A stretch of 64,000 nt of DNA, taken from positions 62,001 through 126,000 of the forward strand of contig NZ_VTFS01000008.1 of the NCBI RefSeq assembly GCF_009671245.1, read 5' to 3'. Every line of letters begins with the position of its first letter. The stretch's first letter is position 1. The notes under the pieces are model-generated. The model saw only the letters and a program-made list of their open reading frames with translations, ran no database searches and had not been told where the DNA came from. The DNA is from Marinicella rhabdoformis (GTDB lineage Bacteria > Pseudomonadota > Gammaproteobacteria > Xanthomonadales > Marinicellaceae). Below are positions 8,887 through 18,260 of this stretch, in pieces. The position numbers and the translations under genes were made by a program.

Positions 8887-10331
8887 AAATTATTCCAGTG
8901 ATTCTATCAGGTGGTGCAGGCACCCGCTTGTGGCCTGTTTCTAGAAAAGCTTACCCAAAACCATTTATGCAATTGGCCGATGGTAATACTTTGGCGGGCT
9001 TGACATTTGATCGCGCACTGGACATAGCCAGTGATGGCGCGGTTATGACGGTCACTTCTCGAGATTATTACTTTTTATGTAAAGATATTTATAAAAAGCA
9101 CAAAGGTTGTGATTTAGATAAACAAACATTTTTACTCGAACCCATGGGGCGTAACACAGCACCAGCCATCGCTTTGGCTGCTTTGCAAGTCAAGAAACAA
9201 TATGGTGGTGATGCGATTATGGTTGTTATGCCTTCAGATCATTTGATCAAAGACAAAGCAGCTTTTAAGCAAGCAGTACACCAAGCTGCAGAACTGGCTT
9301 CGCAAGGTTATTTGACGACTTTTGGCATTTTTCCAACCCAGCCAGAAACGGGATATGGTTACATCAAAGCAGGTGAGGGGATTGCAAACAGTAGCGCCGC
9401 AGTAGTAGAAAAATTTGTTGAAAAACCCAGTTTGACAGTAGCCAAAAGTTACCTGGCTTCGGGTGAGTACAGCTGGAATTCAGGGATGTTTTGTTTTACC
9501 GCTGATGCATTGATTGCGGCCATGGATAACACAGCCCAAGAAGTGATGGAAAAATCACAAGATTGTTTTAATAAAACGGACACTACAGGTCAACAAATTG
9601 AATTTGATGCACAATTGTTTGGCGGATTGCCTGATATTTCAATCGATTATGCAGTTATGGAGCATGCAGACAAGCGAGCTGTGGTCGATTCTCGATTTGA
9701 TTGGAATGACATTGGTTCTTGGAATGCGATGTCTACATTGTCTGAAAGTGACGAACACGGCAACAGGGTAGAAGGCAAAGCAATTACCATTGATTCAAAC
9801 AATTGTTACATACGTTCTGGTGATCGTTTGGTGGCGACAGTGGGTGTGGATGACTTGATGGTTGTGGACACACAGGATGCCGTTTTGATTGCACACAAAG
9901 ACAAGTCACAAGGCGTGAAAGATGTGGTGCAGTTTTTAAAATCTAAAGGACACGAAGCAGCGGTATTTCATAAAACGGTACATCGACCTTGGGGTAGTTT
10001 TACCATTTTAGAAGATGAAGACGATTGTAAAGTTAAGCGCTTGGTGGTTAAACCAGGACAGGTATTGTCATTACAATTACATCACCGCAGAAGCGAACAC
10101 TGGACAGTGGTTTCAGGTACGGCTAAAGTCAGGGTAGGGGATGACGAATTTTTATTGGAAGAAAATAAATCGGTTTATATTCCTGTTGAAACCTTGCATC
10201 GCTTAGAGAATCCAACCGATACTGACATTGCTTTGATTGAAGTGCAATGCGGTGATTACTTTGGTGAAGATGACATCGAACGTTTTGAAGATATTTACGG
10301 ACGAATGGATGATAAACAAAACGCAAGATAA
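8883..10331 (+). CDS. manC: Mannose-1-phosphate guanylyltransferase / mannose-6-phosphate isomerase
   Basis: Bifunctional type II enzyme giving GDP-mannose (and interconverting fructose-6-P and mannose-6-P). The N-terminal GMP domain shows GGAGTRLWPVSRKAYPKPF and FVEKPSL. The C-terminal cupin PMI domain carries RPWGSF, the LVVKPGQVLSLQLHHRR block and HWTVVSGTA. The ATG at 8883 overlaps the rfbD stop (ATGA) and gives 482 residues, the family length. No phosphomannomutase gene is in view. The product probably feeds the same surface polysaccharide as dTDP-rhamnose. Confidence 0.94.
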   Translation: MKIIPVILSGGAGTRLWPVSRKAYPKPFMQLADGNTLAGLTFDRALDIASDGAVMTVTSRDYYFLCKDIYKKHKGCDLDKQTFLLEPMGRNTAPAIALAALQVKKQYGGDAIMVVMPSDHLIKDKAAFKQAVHQAAELASQGYLTTFGIFPTQPETGYGYIKAGEGIANSSAAVVEKFVEKPSLTVAKSYLASGEYSWNSGMFCFTADALIAAMDNTAQEVMEKSQDCFNKTDTTGQQIEFDAQLFGGLPDISIDYAVMEHADKRAVVDSRFDWNDIGSWNAMSTLSESDEHGNRVEGKAITIDSNNCYIRSGDRLVATVGVDDLMVVDTQDAVLIAHKDKSQGVKDVVQFLKSKGHEAAVFHKTVHRPWGSFTILEDEDDCKVKRLVVKPGQVLSLQLHHRRSEHWTVVSGTAKVRVGDDEFLLEENKSVYIPVETLHRLENPTDTDIALIEVQCGDYFGEDDIERFEDIYGRMDDKQNAR

Positions 10332-11121
10332 TTCAGAGTCACTAGACACTAAACGCTTGGCATCTATGTTAACGGTGGCAAAGCGGGCGGCTAAGGCGGC
10401 AGAACAGGTGATTAAAAAATATTACTTGGCTGAAGAACAAGGCTTGGAAATCAAATCGGATGCCACACCAGTGACGCTTGCAGATAAGGAGTGTGAGCGG
10501 GTGATACGTTCAGTCATAGAGCAGTCATTTCCAGAGCATGGTATTTTTGGAGAAGAATTGGGCCGCAGTGACAATGAAGATTCAGACTTTTTGTGGTTGA
10601 TAGACCCGATAGATGGTACCAAAAGTTTTGTTAGGGGTTATGGCTTCTTTTCAACTCAAATAGCATTGATGTATCAAGGTGAGTTGGTTTTAGGTGTGTC
10701 TAATGCACCTATATATGGAGAAATGGCCTGGGCATATCAAGGAGGCGGGGCTTTTTTGAACAACAAACCCATCAAAGTAAACAATAGTTTCGAAGCCCAT
10801 TCAGCTTGTATATCATCTGGTAATATACACACCTTAGTTAAAGATAAATGGCAACAGTTTGGTCAACTTTTGTTAAAATTCGGCAAAACACGTGGTTATG
10901 GTGACTTTTGCCATTATCATTTATTGGCATCAGGGAAAATAGATTTGGTTGTGGAATCGGATGTCAATATTTTAGACATAGCGGCTTTGACAGTGATTGT
11001 CAGGGAGGCAGGGGGTGTCATGACAGATATTAATGGGCATGACATCAATTTGGACACAAGGAACATTCTGGCCGGTGGCCAAAAAGCATACGCATTAGGA
11101 CTAGAAACTTTACATGAATGA
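10309..11121 (+). CDS. Inositol monophosphatase-family phosphatase, HisN-like
   Basis: A Mg-dependent phosphatase of the IMPase/FBPase/CysQ fold (270 residues). Metal ligands are visible in FGEELGR, WLIDPIDGTKSF and the C-terminal LDIAALTVIVREAGG. The overall pattern (GYGDFCHYHLLASGKIDLVVE) is closest to HisN-type histidinol-phosphatases, but plain sugar- or inositol-phosphatase activity is equally possible. I chose ATG 10309, inside the manC end, because upstream in-frame codons are only manC read in another frame. It follows manC and overlaps cysQ. Confidence 0.8.
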   Translation: MINKTQDNSESLDTKRLASMLTVAKRAAKAAEQVIKKYYLAEEQGLEIKSDATPVTLADKECERVIRSVIEQSFPEHGIFGEELGRSDNEDSDFLWLIDPIDGTKSFVRGYGFFSTQIALMYQGELVLGVSNAPIYGEMAWAYQGGGAFLNNKPIKVNNSFEAHSACISSGNIHTLVKDKWQQFGQLLLKFGKTRGYGDFCHYHLLASGKIDLVVESDVNILDIAALTVIVREAGGVMTDINGHDINLDTRNILAGGQKAYALGLETLHE

Positions 11122-11896
11122 ATTATTAAGAAGTGTTGAGGGCATTGCTGTAACTGCAGGAAATGCCATCATGGAAATATATAAATCAGGTGATTTTGGT
11201 GTGGATCATAAATCTGATGACTCCCCTTTAACCAAAGCAGATTTGGCCGCACATGAAGTGATTGTGGCTGGGTTGAAAACACTTACGCCAGATGTACCGG
11301 TGCTGTCAGAGGAATCTGCTGAAATTCCATTTGATGAAAGAAAAGCTTGGAAAAAGTACTGGTTGGTCGACCCATTGGATGGGACCAAAGAGTTTATCAA
11401 GCAAAACGGTGAATTTACGGTTAATATTGCATTGATTGAAAATGGTAAGTCGGTCCTGTCAGTGGTGTATGTCCCAGTGCAAGAAATCAGTTACTCTGCA
11501 GCAGTGGGTGTGGGTGTGTTTAAACGTGTGGACGGTAAAAAGCATTCTATTTCTGTGATGAAAAATTCACGTTTTAAGCCCACGATCGTTGGCAGCCGTT
11601 CTCATGTCAGTGATGAAATGAAGGCTTATCTTGATCGTGTTGGTCAACATGAAATCGTCAGCATGGGCAGCTCTTTGAAATTTTGTTTGGTGGCAGAAGG
11701 AAAAGCTGATTTGTACCCAAGACTGGGTTTGACTTCAGAGTGGGACACCGCAGCTGCTCAATGCATTGTTGAGCAAGCAGGTGGTCATGTGGTTACTTTA
11801 GATGGTGAGCCTTTGCTTTATAACACCAAAGATTCTTTATTAAACCCACATTTTATGGTGTACGGAGACACCAGTAAAAAGTGGGCTGAAATTTAA
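11114..11896 (+). CDS. cysQ: 3'(2'),5'-bisphosphate nucleotidase CysQ
   Basis: Dephosphorylates 3'-phosphoadenosine-5'-phosphate (and PAPS), preventing toxic build-up during sulfate assimilation or sulfotransfer. The motifs SDDSPLTKADLAAHE, VLSEES, WLVDPLDGTKEFI, IVGSRSH and SEWDTAAAQ are those of CysQ, and 260 residues is normal. It overlaps the preceding phosphatase by eight bases and ends the rhamnose/mannose operon. Its position next to sugar-nucleotide genes recalls other genomes where cysQ sits in polysaccharide operons. Confidence 0.9.
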   Translation: MNELLRSVEGIAVTAGNAIMEIYKSGDFGVDHKSDDSPLTKADLAAHEVIVAGLKTLTPDVPVLSEESAEIPFDERKAWKKYWLVDPLDGTKEFIKQNGEFTVNIALIENGKSVLSVVYVPVQEISYSAAVGVGVFKRVDGKKHSISVMKNSRFKPTIVGSRSHVSDEMKAYLDRVGQHEIVSMGSSLKFCLVAEGKADLYPRLGLTSEWDTAAAQCIVEQAGGHVVTLDGEPLLYNTKDSLLNPHFMVYGDTSKKWAEI

Positions 11897-11916
11897 TCCA
11901 TTTCATACAATAATTA

Positions 11917-12291
11917 TTATTGGCGTGACTTCAAGTTTTTGATGTCGCGCCTTTGTTTTTTGGTGGGGCGAGAATCTGGTTTGGGTGTGGATTGATATTC
12001 CATACGGCTGATGGCGATTGAAGCCTCACGTTCTTTGATGCTTTCCTCAGTTTCTTGATATAAAGTCACAGCAATTTTAGCGCCAACACGCTTCTCTGCA
12101 AGCCCTAACACCTTAACCTCCCAGGTAAAATCGAGCTTTTTTATGGTCAGCATGTCATCAACAGCCACATTTCTTGAAGGCTTGCATTTTTGCCCGTTGA
12201 TGCGAACCTTGCCTTGTTCAACATGTTTTTTAGCGATTGAACGCGTTTTGTAAAATCGAGCGGCCCACAACCACTTGTCTATTCTAATCAT
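11917..12291 (-). CDS. hslR: Ribosome-associated heat shock protein Hsp15
   Basis: A small S4-domain RNA-binding protein that in E. coli binds free 50S subunits carrying stalled nascent chains. The S4 motif occupies the N-terminal half (RIDKWLWAARFYKTRSIAKK, VRINGQKCKPSRNV). The tail is basic (KKQRRDIKNLKSR), as in HslR. Length 124 residues, near the E. coli 133. It converges with cysQ and is divergent from the secreted DUF4097 protein. Confidence 0.92.
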   Translation of the reverse strand: MIRIDKWLWAARFYKTRSIAKKHVEQGKVRINGQKCKPSRNVAVDDMLTIKKLDFTWEVKVLGLAEKRVGAKIAVTLYQETEESIKEREASIAISRMEYQSTPKPDSRPTKKQRRDIKNLKSRQ

Positions 12292-12364
12292 TTTTGCTTA
12301 GATTCATCACAAACGATTTTTAATAGTATATGATAATACTTTTTAAATAAAGTGGTTTAATAGT

Positions 12365-13135
12365 ATGAAAAAAATTGTTTTTTTAATGTTAATTTTAAAT
12401 TGTGGGTTGGTTTTTTCTGAGTCTCCAAATATTGAAAGAAAAGTTTGGAAAGAAGTAGAAAAAACATCAAAAGTTGTAATTAAAAATATGATTGGAGATG
12501 TTCGAGTAAGAAGCACAAAAATAGAAGATGAATTTGAAATTATCGCTGTAGAGCAGCACAACGAAAAAGAAGGAGTGTTGGTTGTAGAAACCGACACAAA
12601 AGATGGTGTGTTTTATATCAGTGTGGCCAGAAAAAACAAAGAAAAAAAAGAAGTGGCTCTAAGAATGGATGATCAAGCGAGGATTGACTTAACAGTATTT
12701 GTTCCTAAGGGCAATGACATTGATGTTGAAACATTTGATGGTCTCATAGAGGCTAAAGGATTAATAGACCCATTAACTGCTACAACACAAGAAGGAAATA
12801 TTAAGATGTTGAAAAATAAAAACAGTTTAAATGTTTTCAGTTATTCAGGTGATGTTGAAGCTAACGTCTTTCCCAACTCAACTAAAAATGACCAGTCTTT
12901 TAAAACAGGGACTGGCCAGGTATCTGTTATTGTTGGAGATAAGCAGAATCTCGACTTCACGATCACAACATCTGGTCGAATAACCACTGATTTTGGATTA
13001 ACTATCAATAAAGATTTTACAAAAGAACCAAATAAAGTGGCATATGGGAAAGTAAACGAAGGAGGCTCTAAAATTGAAATGGAAAGTATCAGAGGAAATG
13101 TTACATTTTTGAGTTATCAAGAAAAAGCGCAATAA
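12365..13135 (+). CDS. Secreted DUF4097-like putative adhesin protein
   Basis: Starts with a signal peptide (MKKIVFLMLILNCGLVFSES) and continues as repeating short beta strands (KVVIKNMIGDVRVRSTK, FDGLIEAKGL, TQEGNIKML, SYSGDVEANV, TTSGRITTDFG). This right-handed repeat pattern is that of DUF4097/putative adhesin proteins, where each turn often ends G-D/N-V. The function is unknown: probably periplasmic or surface. Length 256 residues. It is followed by a strong hairpin terminator, so it looks monocistronic. It is more lysine-rich than its neighbours. Confidence 0.65.
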   Translation: MKKIVFLMLILNCGLVFSESPNIERKVWKEVEKTSKVVIKNMIGDVRVRSTKIEDEFEIIAVEQHNEKEGVLVVETDTKDGVFYISVARKNKEKKEVALRMDDQARIDLTVFVPKGNDIDVETFDGLIEAKGLIDPLTATTQEGNIKMLKNKNSLNVFSYSGDVEANVFPNSTKNDQSFKTGTGQVSVIVGDKQNLDFTITTSGRITTDFGLTINKDFTKEPNKVAYGKVNEGGSKIEMESIRGNVTFLSYQEKAQ

Positions 13136-13175
13136 TAAATTGCAGTTCTAAGAATTTTATTTAGAATGAATAGTT

Positions 13176-13210
13176 AGATATTAACAAAAGTTAATATCTC
13201 TTTTACTTTT
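13176..13210 (+). terminator. Rho-independent terminator after the DUF4097-like gene
   Basis: Perfect 10-bp stem AGATATTAAC / GTTAATATCT with an AAAA loop (13176-13199), followed by the T-rich CTCTTTTACTTTT. It lies 40 bases after the stop at 13135. Confidence 0.75.
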
Positions 13211-13296
13211 AATGAAGATATCCATAAAAAAATATAACTTTAATTACAAACTAAAAAGTAAAAACATCTTTAAAACTATTAAAAAGAGGAAAAATA

Positions 13297-16257
13297 ATGA
13301 AAATATGTAAACCCTTGGTGTTAGCAACCAGTTTGATGGTTGCTGCAACACCAATGGCTGGTGCAGCAGAAACCAAAGAGGCCAAAACATGGTCAGAATC
13401 AGTCAACGTTAAAACGATAGGCGGCCCTGTTACACCAGTTAAAATTAATGTAGATTTGAGGGATTTGCCAGCACCTGAAAGGTGGTATAAAGGTAAGCCA
13501 ATCAAGGAAGTACCTAGAAGGTATTACCCTGCTTATAAACCCGCAGAAGGTCAAGAGCGTTTTTACAGCCAAGATCCTTTGGTCGATATGCAGTCAAATG
13601 CAGCGACTCAGAACCATCGTGCTTTTGGAACACCAGTTATTAACCAGGATGGTTTGGATTTTTCTTCAGTCAATCCGCCGGATCCTGTATTAGATGTTGG
13701 TAAAACATACGCCATTCAATCAATCAATGGCAGTGGCGGTACTGAAGTTTCAGTATTGCTTAAGTCGGATGGTACAGAGGTGGCAAACTTTATCATGGAC
13801 AGTTTGGCACCTAACGGTGACCCTTGTGCTGGAGGTGATGGTGATCCTATCATTTTGTACGATCAAGTAGCTGAAAGGTGGTTTTTACAAGAGTTTGACA
13901 CAGGCACCAATGCCTTATGTTTTTATATTTCTCAAACTGATGACCCGGTATCTGGCGGTTGGAACTTTTACTCGTTCCAAGATGTGGCATTCCCAGACTA
14001 CCCTCATTTCGGTATTTGGCCAGATGCTTATTATGGAACAGCCAACCAAAACTCATCGGTTTATGCTTTTGACCGTGTGAATATGCTTGCTGGTAACACG
14101 GCAAGGGCAGCTTTGGTTTATAACTTGTCTAGCTTAGACGGTTATGGTTTCCAATTGGCTACACCTGCTGACTGGGATGGTTTAGAACTGCCACCAGCTG
14201 GTGCACCAGGGATTATCATGAGACACATTGATGATGAGGCACACTCTAACCAAGAGTGTGACGCACAAGGTGATCCTGATACAGATTGTCTACAAATGTA
14301 TGAGTTTACAGTAGATTTTGATACCCCAGCTAATGCCAGTTTGACTTTAGCTGATACCATCAATATCACTGACTTTAACTCATACTTATTGGATTACACG
14401 ACTTTTGCTACAGTGCCACAACCTGGTAGTGGCAGCAGATTAGATGCCATACGTGAAGTGATTTTGAACAGATTACAGTACAGAAATTTTGGCACCCATG
14501 AAGTGTTGGTTGGATTAATTCCAACCAATATTGACCCTGCAACAAGTGGAAGCACTGTTCAAGCTGGGTTGCGTTGGTTTGAATTAAGAAGAACCGGTGG
14601 CTTAAATGGTAGTTGGACTGTATTCCAAGAAGGTACATATGCGGACTCATCAGCAGTCACTGAAAATCGTTTAGTAGGGTCTATTTCTATGGATTTGTCA
14701 GGTAATATGGCGATGGCATACACCAAAACTGATACAGATTCAAATAATCCATTGTCAGCATCTATCGCCTATACAGGTCGATTGAGTTCAGATCCATTGA
14801 ATGTTATGACTCAAAATGAAGTCATTCTTAATCCTGGCTCTGGTGCTAATACATCTGGACGCTGGGGAGATTATGCGGCCATGGGTGTTGACCCTATTGA
14901 TGAATGTACATTCTGGTTTACTGGAGAGTATCAAGTGGGCACTCAGTGGGCAACAAGAATTGGTGCCTTTGCTTTTGAGCAATGTGGTTGTGAGTTGACT
15001 TTAGATGTTTTAGTTGCTGATGCAAATGCTGTGTCCGACAATACCATTCAGGTTTCTTGGAATGACTCATCTGAAGCGACAATTTCTGAATATCGTGTTT
15101 TCAGATCGACCACACCAGGTGGGTCTTATGAATTAATTGCAACTGTTAATGATACCAGTCCAGGTAATGGAAGTGGTGCGGCTTATACATATGATGACAC
15201 TACAGTTTCAGGTGGAACAACTTATTATTATATCGTCAGATCATCTGATGGTGGATCTTGTAGTTCTGATCCTTCAAATGAAGTGAGCGCTACAGCTACG
15301 GGTGTTTGTACTTTAGAACCACAGTTTTCAGGTGTTTCATCAGCGACAAATGCTTCAGAGATGATGTGTCAAATAGATGTGGCTTGGAATGCTGCAACCT
15401 CTCAATGCCAAAATGGTTCAATAGAATATGATGTATTTAGAAGTGACACATCAGGCTTTACACCTGGTCCTGGTAATTTAATCGCCACAGGTCTTACTGG
15501 CACTTCATTGAGCGATAACAGTATGGATTTGATGGACCGTACCAATGCATACTATATTGTAAGGGCATTGGATGTCAGTAATGGCATGTCTGAAAATAAT
15601 ACCACTGAAGCTATGGGAAGCCCGACTGGTCCTGTTCAAGCTGGAAATAACATTGATGACAATGTTGACTCTTATGCGGATATAGCAGCAGCAATCGCTG
15701 CTGGATGGTCTACAGCAGCTATCGCAGGATCAGATGACTGGAGTGTGGTTTCAGGTGATGACAACACAACTGGATCAGCTTCATCATTTGTTTCTACTGA
15801 TATAGGATCGGTTTCAGATAAGTACTTAGCTACTGAAGAGTTTGTTCCAGCAAACGATACATCATTAAGTTTTTATCATAAGTATGAGTTTGAATCTGGC
15901 TTTGATGGTGCGGTTCTAGAAATTACGGTTGATGGAGGTGCGAACTGGAGTGACTTGTCTTCACAGTTTACTCAAGGATCATATGATCAAGCATTGAGTA
16001 CCTCTTGGGGGCATCCATTTGGAGGAAGACAAGCTTGGACTGGCGACCAAACAACATTTACCCAAGTGACAGTAGATTTGTCATCATTCGCGGGTAACTC
16101 TGTTAAAGTTAGGTGGAGATTAGGAACCGATGTATCTATTGGTGCTGGTGATTGGTTGATAGATGATATCAGTGTTAACAACATTGGTGTCGCAGGTGTT
16201 TGTGGCATTGATGATGATCTGATATTCATGAATGGTTTTGAGCAAGTGGCTCCATAA
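13297..16257 (+). CDS. Large secreted protein with two fibronectin type III domains and an NGFE tail
   Basis: A 986-residue exported protein with a signal peptide (MKICKPLVLATSLMVAATPMAGAA). Residues about 25-560 form a domain I cannot name; it is rich in aromatic residues and contains GRWGDYAAMGVDP and FWFTGEY. Two fibronectin type III domains follow (roughly 565-668 and 672-775), then a beta-sandwich resembling MAM/concanavalin-type domains (about 785-975, ending WLIDDISVNN). The last residues, DDLIFMNGFEQVAP, hold an F-x-NGFE motif that I associate with many exported proteins of Marinicella/Lysobacterales-like bacteria, possibly a sorting or anchoring tail. No protease triad was recognised. 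Confidence 0.7.
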   Translation: MKICKPLVLATSLMVAATPMAGAAETKEAKTWSESVNVKTIGGPVTPVKINVDLRDLPAPERWYKGKPIKEVPRRYYPAYKPAEGQERFYSQDPLVDMQSNAATQNHRAFGTPVINQDGLDFSSVNPPDPVLDVGKTYAIQSINGSGGTEVSVLLKSDGTEVANFIMDSLAPNGDPCAGGDGDPIILYDQVAERWFLQEFDTGTNALCFYISQTDDPVSGGWNFYSFQDVAFPDYPHFGIWPDAYYGTANQNSSVYAFDRVNMLAGNTARAALVYNLSSLDGYGFQLATPADWDGLELPPAGAPGIIMRHIDDEAHSNQECDAQGDPDTDCLQMYEFTVDFDTPANASLTLADTINITDFNSYLLDYTTFATVPQPGSGSRLDAIREVILNRLQYRNFGTHEVLVGLIPTNIDPATSGSTVQAGLRWFELRRTGGLNGSWTVFQEGTYADSSAVTENRLVGSISMDLSGNMAMAYTKTDTDSNNPLSASIAYTGRLSSDPLNVMTQNEVILNPGSGANTSGRWGDYAAMGVDPIDECTFWFTGEYQVGTQWATRIGAFAFEQCGCELTLDVLVADANAVSDNTIQVSWNDSSEATISEYRVFRSTTPGGSYELIATVNDTSPGNGSGAAYTYDDTTVSGGTTYYYIVRSSDGGSCSSDPSNEVSATATGVCTLEPQFSGVSSATNASEMMCQIDVAWNAATSQCQNGSIEYDVFRSDTSGFTPGPGNLIATGLTGTSLSDNSMDLMDRTNAYYIVRALDVSNGMSENNTTEAMGSPTGPVQAGNNIDDNVDSYADIAAAIAAGWSTAAIAGSDDWSVVSGDDNTTGSASSFVSTDIGSVSDKYLATEEFVPANDTSLSFYHKYEFESGFDGAVLEITVDGGANWSDLSSQFTQGSYDQALSTSWGHPFGGRQAWTGDQTTFTQVTVDLSSFAGNSVKVRWRLGTDVSIGAGDWLIDDISVNNIGVAGVCGIDDDLIFMNGFEQVAP

Positions 16258-16282
16258 ACCCATATTGATTAAGTTTGACCTA

Positions 16283-16316
16283 GGCCAGTAAGTGAAAGCT
16301 TACTGGCCTTTTTATT
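16283..16316 (+). terminator. Rho-independent terminator after the secreted FN3 protein
   Basis: Perfect 10-bp stem GGCCAGTAAG / CTTACTGGCC with a six-base loop (16283-16308), followed by TTTTTATT. It lies 25 bases after the stop. Little is visible in the remaining bases to 16453. Confidence 0.9.
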
Positions 16317-16453
16317 AATTCTTAAACAAGCCCAGGTTTTGTTATAGTCTATAAACTTTTTTCAATCGACAATGAAATCAAATGTTTTTGGTTCAATACA
16401 TTCAGGAAAACAGCAAATAAACCTCAATGATTTGTGCGTCATAGTGTGTAAAG

Positions 16454-17674
16454 TTATAAGTCCTTTTTAGGTGGAATGATCAAATTCCCTACCAACAATC
16501 CGATAGAAATTGCCACTGCAATCAAAACAGCTTCAAATGCGGCCTGGACGCCAGTAATTGTGTCATTGGTGTAAAGTGCTGACAATGAATTAAAGCCCAT
16601 TGAGCCAGGCACCAATAGAATAATGCCAGGTATGTGCATCAAAGAGGCGGGATTGTTACTGAGTCTTGCATAAATATTACCCATCATAGACACCATCATC
16701 ACAGCAACTAAAGACTTGAATGGTTGCTCAACCCATAAGCCAACCAATTGTGAACCTGAATAAGCCATGGTAATGGATAAGAAAATCCAAAAAGTGTCTT
16801 TAACACGAGAGTTGAATAGCACACCAAAAGCCAGCGCAGTGATGACCAGTGCCAAATAGCTGAACCATTCTGGAACGCCATCAAATTTATTGGCCGCTAC
16901 ATCACCATAAAAATGTTGTGCCAATAAAAATCCCAATGCCAAACCAAAGGATAGCAAGAACAAAGTCGTTACAGCACCTGCCATGCGGCTGCTGCCAGAA
17001 ACCAAATGACCAGTAGAAAGCTCCCTTATCGCCACAGTAATACCTAATCCGGGCACCAAGATAATGAGACCGGCTAACGATACAAGGAAATGGTCAATAG
17101 AATGCAAATAGACACTGGCTGTAACAGATAAAAAACCTACTGTCATGGCACACAAAGGTGCGGTTAATTGAGAAAGGTGTTCATGCTTGGCACCAAATAA
17201 ACTGATAACACCAGTAAACAATCCCATAACAAAAGCAACGGAAACATCCTGCCAGCTGCCCGCGAATAATGTGGTAAAGCCACCTGATACAATGGCAAAT
17301 GAAAGTATGGTTAACCATGTAGGGTATTCAGAAGGGTGGTCATTGATGTAATGGATTTTTTTCAAGGCCTCATCAATATCCAACTCATCATTTTCAAGCG
17401 CATTAAAGACTTCGTTGATGCGTTGTAATGTGCTCAAATTAATATCACCCGGCCTACACTTGACCATGTATGACCTTTGGTTGTCGCCTTCGCCAATGCT
17501 GGCTAATACAGCTGTTGGCATAGCAAAAAAACAACCATCAAGCTGAAACTTATCCAACATCACCTGCATATATGATTCTAAACGGTGTGAAGGTGCGCCG
17601 GCTTCTGAAATGGCTTTGCTGATTTTAATCAGTATGCTGGCTTGCTTTCTACGGGTTTCGCGGCTTTTTGCCAT
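16454..17674 (-). CDS. Threonine/serine exporter family protein (ThrE/YjjP-YjjB type)
   Basis: An inner-membrane protein of 406 residues. It combines the DUF1212 (YjjP-like) half, with the cytosolic N terminus (INEVFNALENDELDIDEALKKI) and five membrane helices, and the DUF3815 (YjjB-like) half (GNIYARLSNNPASLMHIPG, LVPGSMGFNSL). Family members export threonine, serine or, for YjjPB, succinate; the substrate here is unknown. The start overlaps the end of msrQ by 26 bases, so it may be cotranscribed with msrPQ, although no functional link is obvious. Confidence 0.85.
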   Translation of the reverse strand: MAKSRETRRKQASILIKISKAISEAGAPSHRLESYMQVMLDKFQLDGCFFAMPTAVLASIGEGDNQRSYMVKCRPGDINLSTLQRINEVFNALENDELDIDEALKKIHYINDHPSEYPTWLTILSFAIVSGGFTTLFAGSWQDVSVAFVMGLFTGVISLFGAKHEHLSQLTAPLCAMTVGFLSVTASVYLHSIDHFLVSLAGLIILVPGLGITVAIRELSTGHLVSGSSRMAGAVTTLFLLSFGLALGFLLAQHFYGDVAANKFDGVPEWFSYLALVITALAFGVLFNSRVKDTFWIFLSITMAYSGSQLVGLWVEQPFKSLVAVMMVSMMGNIYARLSNNPASLMHIPGIILLVPGSMGFNSLSALYTNDTITGVQAAFEAVLIAVAISIGLLVGNLIIPPKKDL

Positions 17675-18260
17675 AGCTGTAATTAAACAATCTAAAAAAC
17701 AGCAATGATAACCCGATTACGGTATATATCAAAGGTTCATTGAGGTCAGATTTAACCAACCAAATGAAATGTAAACAGGCCAAAAGTATCACCAAGTAAA
17801 TGACTCGATGCAAACGTTTCCAGCTTTTTCCGAGCCGCCTGACCATGCGCTTGTTTGAAGTGATGGCCATGGGAAGCATAAGTAACCATGCTGCCATTCC
17901 CACGGTGATATAAGGCCTTTTGATGATGTCTTCAAAGAATTGAGACCAATTGAATTGAATATCCAGCCAAAGGTAAGTGGTTAAATGTAATGTGGCATAG
18001 AAAAATGTAAACAAGCCAAGCATGCGTCTCAACCGAATAAAAACGGCTAGTTTAGTCATTACTTTCAATGGTGTCATCAGTAAAGTAAGCAACAACAATC
18101 GCAAGGCCCAAATGCCAGTGCGGTGTAATATTTCCTCGATTGGATCTGCCGTTAGGTTGTTTTGGAAGCCGTCCCAAACAATAATGGCGAGCGGCAATAA
18201 ACACAGCACAAATAAAACTGCTTTTAACCAAAACAGTTTTCTCATTAAAAAGTCTTTCAT
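17649..18260 (-). CDS. msrQ: MsrQ, haem-binding membrane subunit of the methionine sulfoxide reductase
   Basis: A six-helix b-type haem membrane protein (203 residues) that feeds quinol electrons to periplasmic MsrP. The histidine-bearing helices are visible (HRTGIWALRLLLLTLLMTP, YATLHLTTYLWLD, WKRLHRVIYLVILLACLHF), as is the RLRRMLGLFTF loop typical of YedZ/MsrQ. It begins at the base where msrP ends, the usual msrPQ arrangement, and is transcribed after msrP. Confidence 0.93.
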   Translation of the reverse strand: MKDFLMRKLFWLKAVLFVLCLLPLAIIVWDGFQNNLTADPIEEILHRTGIWALRLLLLTLLMTPLKVMTKLAVFIRLRRMLGLFTFFYATLHLTTYLWLDIQFNWSQFFEDIIKRPYITVGMAAWLLMLPMAITSNKRMVRRLGKSWKRLHRVIYLVILLACLHFIWLVKSDLNEPLIYTVIGLSLLFFRLFNYSYGKKPRNP

